Source of the DNA: Nocardiopsis terrae | GTDB lineage: Bacteria; Actinomycetota; Actinomycetes; Streptosporangiales; Streptosporangiaceae | Direction of reading: 5' to 3' | NCBI RefSeq assembly: GCF_014651695.1 | Contig: NZ_BMXJ01000003.1 | Coordinates: forward strand, 213,046 to 277,045 | Length of the DNA stretch: 64,000 bases | In this document: positions 51,019-58,619 of the stretch, piece by piece | How the letters are laid out: each line of letters begins with the position of its first letter | How positions within the stretch are numbered: position 1 is the first letter of the stretch | Position numbers and translations under genes: made by a program | The notes under the pieces: generated by a model | Database searches by the model: none | Seen by the model: only the letters and a program-made list of their open reading frames with translations | Told to the model about the DNA's origin: nothing

Positions 51019-51033
51019 TGGCACGCCTCTTGC
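51019..51033 (+). promoter_or_regulatory. sigma-54 promoter (-24/-12) of the second operon
   Basis: TGGCACGCCTCTTGC fits TGGCACG-N4-TTGC exactly and shares the flanking GGC with the 48122 promoter. The predicted start is near 51045, leaving a 34-base leader to ATG 51079. Confidence 0.87.
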
Positions 51034-51078
51034 GGCAGTGGAGTGCAAGGGCATCCGTTGCGCGAGGAGGGATCACCG

Positions 51079-52314
51079 ATGCACGACCTCGATCTGATTC
51101 GTATGGAGTACGCGGCCCAGACGGAGGAGCCCGACGGCTGGGCTCCGTCCGACACCTCCACCGAGGAGACCGAACTGGCCTACGAGCTCATCACCGTGGA
51201 GGACCCCGCCGAACTCGACCAGTTCATCGGCAAGGTCCTCAAGGGCGCGGCGAAGACCGCCGGTCGCGCCCTGCGCTCCGACGTCGGCCGGGCGGCCGGA
51301 GGCCTGGTCAGGGACGCGATCGGGAGCGCGGCGCGCAAGGCCATCCCCAACCTGGGCGGAGCCGTCGGCCGAACGGTCGGTCGGCGCCTGGGGTCCGGTA
51401 GCGCCGGAGAGCGTATCGGCCGGCGGATCTCCCAGGCCGTGCTGGACCGGGCGGGGCAGGGCGAGATGGAGTTCGGCGGGGTGGACGAGGAGGTCAGCCT
51501 GGAGGTCGCCCGCGGCCTGGTGCGCTTCGCCGGTGACACCGCGCGTCTGGCCGCGCAGGCGGGGCAGGGCGAGGACCCCGGGAAGGCGGCGCTGACCGCG
51601 GCGCTGAGGGCGGCCCGTGAACAGGGGGCCTTCTCCGGTACCGGACGCTCGCTGTCCGGGGGAGGGGAGCCGGTGGACGAGTTCGGGTTCCCGGAGGACT
51701 CCGGTAACGGCGGACAGGACGACGGTTCCGACGAGGACGCCGAAGCCGTTGAGGCCTTCCGCGGCACCGAGGACATGGACGAGGGCGAGGAACTGGAACT
51801 GGCGGCCGAGGTGCTGGAGGCCGGCACCGACGCCGACCTCGACGAGTTCCTGGGCAAGATCGCCAAACGCGCGGGCCGGGCCGTGAAGCGGGCCGTGCGC
51901 AAGCCCGTCGCCAAGAAGATGGCCGGCGTCCTGAAGGGGGTCGCCAGGAAGGCGCTGCCGATCGCCGGGGGCGCCGCCGGAACGGCGCTCGGCGGGCCCC
52001 TGGGCGGTACGGCCGGGGCAGCGCTCGGCTCGGCCGCGGGGAACATGTTCGAGCTGGAACTGGAGGGCCTCTCACCCGAGGACCAGGAGTTCGAGGTGGC
52101 CCGCAGGTTCGTGCGCCTGGCCAACGAGGCGGCCGTCCAGGCCGCCCTGACGCCGCCGGACCTGGAACCGGAGGCCGCGGCGCGCCAGGCGCTCGAAGCC
52201 GCGGCGGGCCGGTACGCGCCCGGTCTGGTGCGCGCTGAGTCGGAGCTCGCCACCACGCCCCGCTCGGGGCGCTGGGTGCGCCGCGGCCGCAGCATCATCA
52301 TCACCGGAGTCTGA
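51079..52314 (+). CDS. duplicated glycine-zipper protein of unknown function
   Basis: A 411-residue protein built from two copies of one module (about 33-180 and 237-383). Each has an acidic start (ELAYELITVEDPAELDQFIG and ELAAEVLEAGTDADLDEFLG), a basic Ala/Lys helix, a Gly/Ala-zipper segment (IPNLGGAVGRTVGRRLG and GTALGGPLGGTAGAALGS) that could insert in a membrane or pack as a hairpin, an ARGLVRFA/ARRFVRLA helix and a variable tail. An acidic linker separates them, and the chain ends SGRWVRRGRSIIITGV. This overall pattern recalls uncharacterised secreted or particle-associated proteins in many phyla, which I cannot name. The ATG has GGAGGG upstream. Confidence 0.75.
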   Translation: MHDLDLIRMEYAAQTEEPDGWAPSDTSTEETELAYELITVEDPAELDQFIGKVLKGAAKTAGRALRSDVGRAAGGLVRDAIGSAARKAIPNLGGAVGRTVGRRLGSGSAGERIGRRISQAVLDRAGQGEMEFGGVDEEVSLEVARGLVRFAGDTARLAAQAGQGEDPGKAALTAALRAAREQGAFSGTGRSLSGGGEPVDEFGFPEDSGNGGQDDGSDEDAEAVEAFRGTEDMDEGEELELAAEVLEAGTDADLDEFLGKIAKRAGRAVKRAVRKPVAKKMAGVLKGVARKALPIAGGAAGTALGGPLGGTAGAALGSAAGNMFELELEGLSPEDQEFEVARRFVRLANEAAVQAALTPPDLEPEAAARQALEAAAGRYAPGLVRAESELATTPRSGRWVRRGRSIIITGV

Positions 52315-52343
52315 CCGGTACGGACCCGAGAGGGGGTAGCACG

Positions 52344-54005
52344 ATGTCCGACACGACCAGGCGCCTGCTCTGGCTCATCCGCGACGATTCCACGGTGGCG
52401 GAGAGCCTGAGCCAGGCCCTGCTGGCAGACATCATCAGCGAGCACGGCGACGAGAAGCCGGCCCGCACGAAGCAGGAGCAGGTCCGGCAGGTGCTCGCGA
52501 TCGCCGGGGCCGCCGAACCGGTCTTCGACGAGCCCAGGCGCGTGAACTTCACCGAGCCCAGGCGCGTGAAGATCGAGGGCCCGGTCACCACGCAGCGCGA
52601 GGAGGACGTGGACACGTCCAACGAACTGCTCTTCGCCAAGATCCGCGAGCGCTCGGCTGCGCTCTCCTACGACGCCTACGACGCCTACCTGAACAGGGTG
52701 TTCTCCGAGGAGTACGACTCCGCCGAGGACGGGGGCCCGGGGGGCACGGCACGGTCGCCGTACTTCGGAGCCGACGCCTACGAGCACCTGCGCGAGGCCA
52801 CGGAGAAGTTCCTCATGTGCGAGGTGGGTACCGCCCGGGAGAGGGCGCGATCCACCGAGGCCGCGAACGAGGAGAGCGTCAAGCGGCTGCGGCACCACGA
52901 CCTCGCCGACTTCCAGGAGCTCGACGAGAGCTACCGGAAGCGGTACCTGGTCGACCTCGCGCAGGAGAACGGTGTCGATCTCACGGAGGAGAACGGCGCC
53001 TCCCGGGGCAAGGTGCTGCCGTACACCGAGCGGATCATCCGGGCCCTCGCCGAGCTTCCGCTCAAGGGCAGCGCCCCGCCCGGGCGCTACGGCATCGTCC
53101 GTTCGCGCCTGTCCCCGGACTGCCTGCTGGAGCTCATCTGGTCGTACTGGCAGGAGCAGGGCATGCTCGTGCAGACCATGCAGGCGGTCAGCATGCGCTT
53201 CCAGAACCGGGTGGTCGGCCGGGGCAACCCGCTCGCCAACCTGGAGATCGACCCCCTGCGTCCGCTGAACAACCTGATCTGGGGGTACATCCAGGACGAG
53301 TCGCGCCGGCTGAGCGTGCTGCGCCGCGCCTACGAGTACGACCACCACTACGGGCTGCGGCTGCGGGGCAAGGCGGTGCCCCAGATGCGCACGGCCGACA
53401 GCCGCAGCAGGTTCCTGGAGGCCTTCCACAACCTGATGCACCTGGCGACGGTGTTCTTCAAGGAGGACGACGACACCAACTACCGCGCTGACGGGTTCCC
53501 GCTGCTGAACGCGCTCAAGGAACTGCACCTGATCCTGGCGCAGGGAGCGCACAACCAGTTCGGGGACCTGCCCTGGCAGGCACGGCAGGAGATGCTGATC
53601 ATGCAGTGGCTCCTGGCCCGCCCGGAGATGCGTGACTTCCTGGGCGGGCGGGCCATGGTCCCCTACGCGGAACCCTGGATGGGCCGGGTGGAGACGATGG
53701 CCTCCCTGCAGGGGTGGCCGACGGCCGGGGTCTCGCACTTCCGGGACCTGGCCGTCTTCGGCGAGCAGATCCTGCTCTCGGTCCGCTACGACGACTGGGT
53801 GGACGCCTCCGACGTCAACAGGGCCTCCAACTGGGCACGGTTCTGGCGGCCGGAGATCCAGGGCTACATCCACGCCTACCGTTCCGCCACCGGTGTGGAC
53901 CTGTCCGCCGACACCATCCACGCCGAGCAGATGAGGATCCGCTACACCGAACCGTCCGAGCTGTTGGCCCGGCGAGAGGGGCCCCGGGCGGCGTCCTCCG
54001 GCTGA
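52344..54005 (+). CDS. protein of unknown family, second gene of the sigma-54 operon
   Basis: A 553-residue soluble-looking protein with no signal peptide or membrane helix. An N-terminal acidic, helical part (TTRRLLWLIRDDSTVAESL) and a charged linker are followed by a large helical domain. That domain has conserved-looking blocks LIWSYWQEQGMLVQTMQAVSM, PLNNLIWGYIQDESRRLSVL, EYDHHYGLRL, FLEAFHNLMHLATVFF, LILAQGAHNQFGDLPWQAR and VPYAEPWMGRVETMASLQGW. Several His/Glu/Asp residues in these helices could bind metal, but no known motif is complete. The ATG has GAGAGGGGG at 8 bases, 29 bases after the previous stop, so it belongs to the 51019 operon. Confidence 0.75.
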   Translation: MSDTTRRLLWLIRDDSTVAESLSQALLADIISEHGDEKPARTKQEQVRQVLAIAGAAEPVFDEPRRVNFTEPRRVKIEGPVTTQREEDVDTSNELLFAKIRERSAALSYDAYDAYLNRVFSEEYDSAEDGGPGGTARSPYFGADAYEHLREATEKFLMCEVGTARERARSTEAANEESVKRLRHHDLADFQELDESYRKRYLVDLAQENGVDLTEENGASRGKVLPYTERIIRALAELPLKGSAPPGRYGIVRSRLSPDCLLELIWSYWQEQGMLVQTMQAVSMRFQNRVVGRGNPLANLEIDPLRPLNNLIWGYIQDESRRLSVLRRAYEYDHHYGLRLRGKAVPQMRTADSRSRFLEAFHNLMHLATVFFKEDDDTNYRADGFPLLNALKELHLILAQGAHNQFGDLPWQARQEMLIMQWLLARPEMRDFLGGRAMVPYAEPWMGRVETMASLQGWPTAGVSHFRDLAVFGEQILLSVRYDDWVDASDVNRASNWARFWRPEIQGYIHAYRSATGVDLSADTIHAEQMRIRYTEPSELLARREGPRAASSG

Positions 54006-54010
54006 CACAC

Positions 54011-54050
54011 CCGTCATGGTGCCGACGCGGCCGCGTCGGCACCATGACGG
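54011..54050. repeat. 40-bp perfect palindrome between the unknown gene and the amidase gene
   Basis: 54011-54030 is the exact reverse complement of 54031-54050 (half-site CCGTCATGGTGCCGACGCGG). It starts 5 bases after a stop codon and ends 15 bases before ATG 54066, so it covers nearly the whole intergenic gap. As RNA it would form a very stable hairpin and could reduce amidase expression relative to upstream genes. Confidence 0.8.
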
Positions 54051-54065
54051 ACCGAGGAGTTCCAG

Positions 54066-54743
54066 ATGACCCACCACAGTGCCGGGAGGCGGCCGATCGA
54101 CGCCCTGCTCGCCGCTGAGGAACCACCGGGCGAGGAGGACTTCCTCTCCTGGTGGCCCTTCCCGTCGGGCTTCACCGTCCAGGACCGCACCCGTTTCGCG
54201 AAGTCCACGAAGAAGCGTCCGGCGCCGAGACCGGCCGGTTCCGTCTACGCCCTGGTCCTGCACCAGATGGCGTTCAGCCGCGGTGACGACCTGGCCGGGT
54301 ACGACACGGTTACGGCGCACTTCGTCATCACCCCGGACGGGAAGGCGGCCAGGCTCCATCCGGTCACCACCTACCTGTTCGCGTCCAACGGGTTCAACTC
54401 AGGCAGCGTGGCCGTCGAGTTCGCGGGCAACCTGCCCGACGTCCGGGGCAGGTGCTGGCGGCCGGACAGGTTCGGCTGCCACCAGCTGACCAGGGCCCAG
54501 GTGGCGGCTGGCCGAGGACTGCTGCGCCACCTGCGCGGGGAGATCGGCCTGACCCACGTCCTGGCGCACCGGCAGGCCAGCGGAACACGGGAGAACTGTC
54601 CCGGGCCCGACATCTGGTACAACGTCGGCCAGTGGGGGGTGGACGCACTGGGTCTGAAGGACGGCGGCCCGGGCTTCCACCTCAAGGGCGCCAACGCCAT
54701 CCCCGACCGGTGGCGGAACTGGGGTCGCGAGCCCGCCGGGTGA
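54066..54743 (+). CDS. peptidoglycan-recognition / N-acetylmuramoyl-L-alanine amidase (amidase_2 fold)
   Basis: A 225-residue protein with no signal peptide. Residues about 58-185 form the amidase_2/PGRP domain: YALVLHQMAFSRG (zinc His66), AHFVITPDGKAARLHPVTTYLFASNGFNSGSVAVEFAGNLP, GLTHVLAHRQASGTRENCPGPDIW (zinc His168 and Cys178). All three zinc ligands are present, so it should cleave the amide between MurNAc and L-Ala. Absence of an export signal suggests release by lysis or by a dedicated route. It is third in the 51019 operon, behind the 40-bp palindrome, and ends 4 bases before the convergent activator gene. Confidence 0.85.
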   Translation: MTHHSAGRRPIDALLAAEEPPGEEDFLSWWPFPSGFTVQDRTRFAKSTKKRPAPRPAGSVYALVLHQMAFSRGDDLAGYDTVTAHFVITPDGKAARLHPVTTYLFASNGFNSGSVAVEFAGNLPDVRGRCWRPDRFGCHQLTRAQVAAGRGLLRHLRGEIGLTHVLAHRQASGTRENCPGPDIWYNVGQWGVDALGLKDGGPGFHLKGANAIPDRWRNWGREPAG

Positions 54744-54747
54744 GGGC

Positions 54748-56157
54748 TCAGGCCTCCGGCGCGCCGGTACCGCCAGCGGCCTGGGCGGAGTGCGAGCGCT
54801 GCCACATCTGGAGGGTTCGCACACTCACCCCGAGGCGGTCCGCGGCCCGGCGCAGCCGCCCCGGACGGCCCCGCTCCGTCTCGTCCGCGATCACCAGCGC
54901 GATCATCTCGTTCCGGGCCGCCTCGGTGACCTCGGCCAGCGTCACCCCCTGCACCGCGGCGAGCCGCAGGGGCGCGGTCAGGGAGCGGTCGACCGGGTCG
55001 GGGTCCTGGCGGGGCCGCTCTGAGGGGGGAACGGCCCCCGCCGTGATCGCCCCGGATCCGGCGTGGCGTGCGGCGATCCGCGCCACCAGCTGTCGGAGTT
55101 CGCGGACGTTTCCCGGATAGCGCAGACCCACCAGCATGTCCCGGACGGCCGGGTCGAAGTGCGGACGGGGGTGTCCGGGTATCAGCTGTTCCAGGAAGTG
55201 GTCGGCGAGGGGGAGGACGTCGTCGGGGCGCTCGCGCAGCGGCGGCAGGTGGAACCGTGACGCGGCGATGCGGTAGAAGAGGTCGCCGCGGAACCGTCCC
55301 TGGCGGATACACTCCTCCAGGTCCTGGTTGGTCGCGCAGACCAGGCGGAACCGCGTGGAGCGCCAGGTGTTCCCGCCGACCCGTTTGTAGGCGCCCTCCT
55401 GGATGACCCGGAGGAGTTCGGCCTGCAGGTCCGGTGGGAGTTCACCGACCTCGTCGAGGAAGAGGGTGCCCTGGTCGGCCAGTGCGAAGGCACCGTCACG
55501 GGCCGAGAGCGCGCCCGTGAAGCTCCCCTTCTCGTGCCCGAAGAACTCGCTCCCCGCCAGTGTCGGGGTGATCGTCGTGCAGTCCACGAGGACGAGGGGC
55601 GTTCGGTCCGACCGCTGGTCGAGGGCGTTGACGAGCCGGGCCGCCAACTCCTTGCCGGTTCCGGTCTCCCCGGTCAGCAGCACCGGGTTGTCCGTGAAGT
55701 AGGCGGTCTCGACCACGTCCTCGAGCACCGACCGCCACACCGTGCTGCCTCCGACGAGGTTGTCGCGTACGGCCGAGGAGTCCATCAGCTCCTCCACACG
55801 GCGCCAGCGGACCATCCGGGACAGGACGGCGGCGACGTCGGCGTCCCGGCCCTCACCCCAGGCCATGACGTCCTGGGCCCCGCTCCGGAGCAGGGCCCAG
55901 GCCTCGGCGGTGCGGACCCCTTCACGGGCCAGGCACAGGGCGAGGACCCGGCCGCCGTGGCGGACCTCGCGCAGGGCCGCCCGGGCTTCCCCGTCCAGCG
56001 AGGTGTACAGCAGCACCCCCGGGCCCGGCACACCCGGTTCCCAGGGCCTCGGGTCCAAGCCCCCGGCGGCCAGCGCCGCGCGGACGCCGGACACGTGGGC
56101 GCCGGGTCCGGTGACGGCGCGGAACCAGAAGGGTGCGCGAACACTCTCGTCGGGCAC
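54748..56157 (-). CDS. sigma-54-dependent AAA+ enhancer-binding protein
   Basis: A 469-residue bacterial enhancer-binding protein. The N-terminal 130 residues resemble a receiver fold (VLLYTSLDGEARAALREVRHGG, ALLRSGAQDVMAWGEG) but lack a clear phospho-acceptor aspartate. The AAA+ domain has Walker A GETGTGKE (163-170), the sigma-54 contact loop GSFTGA (211-216, the Ser variant of GAFTGA), Walker B TLFLDEVGELP (231 on), ATNQDLEE and FRGDLFYRIA. The C-terminus has a Fis-type HTH: RLRRAADRLGVSVRTLQMWQR. GTG 56157 is 6 bases after GGAGGGAG. It should activate the two -24/-12 promoters nearby, probably via 50941-51002. Confidence 0.92.
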   Translation of the reverse strand: MPDESVRAPFWFRAVTGPGAHVSGVRAALAAGGLDPRPWEPGVPGPGVLLYTSLDGEARAALREVRHGGRVLALCLAREGVRTAEAWALLRSGAQDVMAWGEGRDADVAAVLSRMVRWRRVEELMDSSAVRDNLVGGSTVWRSVLEDVVETAYFTDNPVLLTGETGTGKELAARLVNALDQRSDRTPLVLVDCTTITPTLAGSEFFGHEKGSFTGALSARDGAFALADQGTLFLDEVGELPPDLQAELLRVIQEGAYKRVGGNTWRSTRFRLVCATNQDLEECIRQGRFRGDLFYRIAASRFHLPPLRERPDDVLPLADHFLEQLIPGHPRPHFDPAVRDMLVGLRYPGNVRELRQLVARIAARHAGSGAITAGAVPPSERPRQDPDPVDRSLTAPLRLAAVQGVTLAEVTEAARNEMIALVIADETERGRPGRLRRAADRLGVSVRTLQMWQRSHSAQAAGGTGAPEA

Positions 56158-56302
56158 CGCAGACTCCCTCCACGGCATTCGGGCGCGGCGTCACAGCACG
56201 TTCACGATACGTCCGAGCCGGAGGGGAGGCATCGACGGACACGCTGCCCAGCGGTAGGGTCCCCTACAAACCGACTGTTCGGTATGTGAAAGGGAGTCCC
56301 CC

Positions 56303-58522
56303 ATGGAAACGGCCCTGCGGATCTGTCCGCTGTGCGAGGCCACCTGCGGCCTGACCCTGACCATCGACGCGGGGCGGCTCACCGGCGCACGCGGCGACCG
56401 TCAGGACGTGTTCAGTGCCGGGTTCGTCTGTCCCAAGGGCGCCACCCTCCCCGCCCTGGACAACGACCCCGACCGGCTGCGGCGGCCCATGATCCGCGAC
56501 GGGGAGCACTGGCGCGAGGTCGACTGGCCCGAGGCCTTCGCCGCCGTCGACGCCGGACTCACCGGCGTGATCGAACGGCACGGCCGCCAGGCCGTGGCCA
56601 GCTACCTGGGCAACCCGAACGTGCACACGCTGGCCGGACAGCTCTACTCGAGCCTGCTCGCGCGCACCATCGCCAGCACCAACGTCTACAGCGCCAGCAC
56701 GGTCGACCAGATGCCCAAGCACGTCTCCTGCGGGCTGATGTTCGGCGACCCGTACGCCATCCCCGTCCCCGACCTGGACCGCACCGACCACCTGCTGATG
56801 CTCGGCGCCAACCCGCTGGAGTCCAACGGCAGCCTGTGCACCGCCCCCGACTTCCCCGGCAGGCTCAAGGCGCTGCGCGCCAGGGGAGGCCGCCTGGTCG
56901 TGGTCGACCCCCGCCGCACCCGCACCGCCGACCTCGCCGACGAGCACGTCCCCGTCCGCCCGGGCAGCGACGCCTACCTGCTCTTCGCCATGGTGCACAC
57001 CCTGGTGGCCGAGAACCTCGCCGACCCCGGGGGCCTCGCCGAACACACCGACGGCCTGGACGAGCTCCGCGCCCTGGCCGAGGCGTTCACCCCCGAGGCG
57101 GTCGCCCCGGTGTGCGGGATCGGAGCCGAGCAGATCCGCGGCCTGGCACGCGACCTGGCGGCCGCGCCGAGCGCCGCGGTCTACGGGCGCCTGGGTACGA
57201 CCGCCGCCCAGTACGGCACGCTGACCAGTTGGCTGGTGGACGTGCTCAACCTGCTCACCGGGAACCTGGACCGGCCCGGCGGTGCGATGTTCCCCCAGCC
57301 GGCGCACCGCGGCCCCGTTTCCGGCCGTACCCGGCCCTTCCGGGTCGGACGCTGGCACAGCCGCGTCCGGGGCCTGCCCGAGGCCAAGGGCGAGTTCCCC
57401 GCCGTGACCCTGGTGGACGAGATCGCCACCCCCGGCCCCGGGCAGGTCCGGGCCCTGGTCACCGTCGCCGGGAACCCGGTGCTGTCCACCCCGGGCGGGG
57501 AGCGCCTCGGCACCGCGCTGCCGGACCTGGAGTTCATGGTGAGTGTGGACCCCTACCTCAACGAGACCACCCGGCACGCGCACGTCATCCTCCCGCCCGC
57601 CCCGCCCAGCCGTTCCAGCCACTTCGACCTCGCCTTCAACGAACTCTCGGTGCGCAACAACGTCCGCTACTCGCCCCCGGCCCTGCCGCTGGGCGAAGGA
57701 GAGGCCGACGAGGGCGAGATCCTGCGCCGGCTCGTTCAGATCGCCGCCGGCCAGGGCCCCGACGCCGACCCCGACACCGTGGACGAGGCCGAGATCGCGC
57801 GGCTGCTGGCCCGGGCCGTGGCCGACCCGGAGTCCCCCGTGCACGGACGCGACCCGGCCGAGCTGGCCGCCCTCCTGCCCCGGGGGAGCTGGGCCGAGCG
57901 CCGCGTCGACCTGTTCCTGCGCCTGGGCGCCTACGGCGACGCCTTCGGCGCCCGCCCGGAGGGCCTCACCCTGCGTTCGCTGCTGGACGCGCCGCACGGC
58001 ATCGACCTCGGGGCGCTGCGCCCCCGGGTGCCCGGGATCCTGGCCACCGCCTCCGGCCGCATCGAGGCCTGCCCGCCGCCGATCGCCGAGGACGTCGCCC
58101 GGTTGCGGGACGGACTGGCCGAGCGCCGCGAGTCCCTGGTGCTGGTGGGCCGACGGCACCTGCGCTCCAACAACAGCTGGGGACACAACGTGCCCCGGCT
58201 GAACGGCGGCAGCAACACCTGCACCCTGCACGTGCACCCCGAGGACGCCGCCCGCCTGGGCCTGTCGGACGGTGGAACGGCCACGGTACGCAGCGGTGCG
58301 GGCGCGGTGCAGGCCCCGGTGGAGTGCACCGACACCGTCGCTCCGGGGGTGGTGAGCCTGCCGCACGGTTGGGGGCACGGCGTACGGGGCACCCGGCTCT
58401 CGGTCGCCGCGCAGAACCCGGGCGTGAACGTCAACGCCGTGACCGACCCCTCGGTGGTGGACCCGCTCTCCGGCAACGCCGTCCTGAACGGGATCCCCGT
58501 CTCGGTGCTCGCGCACCAGTGA
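56303..58522 (+). CDS. molybdopterin oxidoreductase with 4Fe-4S cluster (formate-dehydrogenase/nitrate-reductase family)
   Basis: A 739-residue enzyme of the DMSO-reductase superfamily. The N-terminal [4Fe-4S] motif uses Cys8, Cys11, Cys15 and Cys43 (ICPLCEATCGL...FVCPKG). The molybdopterin domains show GQLYSSLLARTIASTNVYS, LLMLGANPLESNGS, LVVVDPRRTRTADLADEHVPVRPGSDAYL, and in the C-terminal half HLRSNNSWGHNVPRLNGGSNTCTLHVHPEDAARLGL. No selenocysteine (in-frame TGA) is present. The substrate is unknown; formate is one option. No partner subunits are adjacent. ATG 56303 has GAAAGGGAG upstream and is divergent from the activator gene. Confidence 0.88.
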   Translation: METALRICPLCEATCGLTLTIDAGRLTGARGDRQDVFSAGFVCPKGATLPALDNDPDRLRRPMIRDGEHWREVDWPEAFAAVDAGLTGVIERHGRQAVASYLGNPNVHTLAGQLYSSLLARTIASTNVYSASTVDQMPKHVSCGLMFGDPYAIPVPDLDRTDHLLMLGANPLESNGSLCTAPDFPGRLKALRARGGRLVVVDPRRTRTADLADEHVPVRPGSDAYLLFAMVHTLVAENLADPGGLAEHTDGLDELRALAEAFTPEAVAPVCGIGAEQIRGLARDLAAAPSAAVYGRLGTTAAQYGTLTSWLVDVLNLLTGNLDRPGGAMFPQPAHRGPVSGRTRPFRVGRWHSRVRGLPEAKGEFPAVTLVDEIATPGPGQVRALVTVAGNPVLSTPGGERLGTALPDLEFMVSVDPYLNETTRHAHVILPPAPPSRSSHFDLAFNELSVRNNVRYSPPALPLGEGEADEGEILRRLVQIAAGQGPDADPDTVDEAEIARLLARAVADPESPVHGRDPAELAALLPRGSWAERRVDLFLRLGAYGDAFGARPEGLTLRSLLDAPHGIDLGALRPRVPGILATASGRIEACPPPIAEDVARLRDGLAERRESLVLVGRRHLRSNNSWGHNVPRLNGGSNTCTLHVHPEDAARLGLSDGGTATVRSGAGAVQAPVECTDTVAPGVVSLPHGWGHGVRGTRLSVAAQNPGVNVNAVTDPSVVDPLSGNAVLNGIPVSVLAHQ

Positions 58523-58551
58523 CCCGGCCGGCCCCCGGGGCCGGTCACCGG

Positions 58552-58586
58552 CCGGGCGGGCCGCCACGCCACGGCGGCCCGCCCGG
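58552..58586. terminator. bidirectional terminator between the two molybdoenzyme loci
   Basis: A perfect 14-bp GC stem (58552-58565 with 58573-58586) and 7-base loop lie between the converging molybdopterin oxidoreductase and the xanthine-dehydrogenase-type operon. Confidence 0.85.
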
Positions 58587-58619
58587 CCCGGAGCCCCGGG
58601 GCCGCGCTCCGAGCCCGTG

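Noticed and set aside
52344..54005. Haem peroxidase or phage portal protein
   Set aside because: His-rich helices suggested it, but none of the diagnostic motifs of those families is present.
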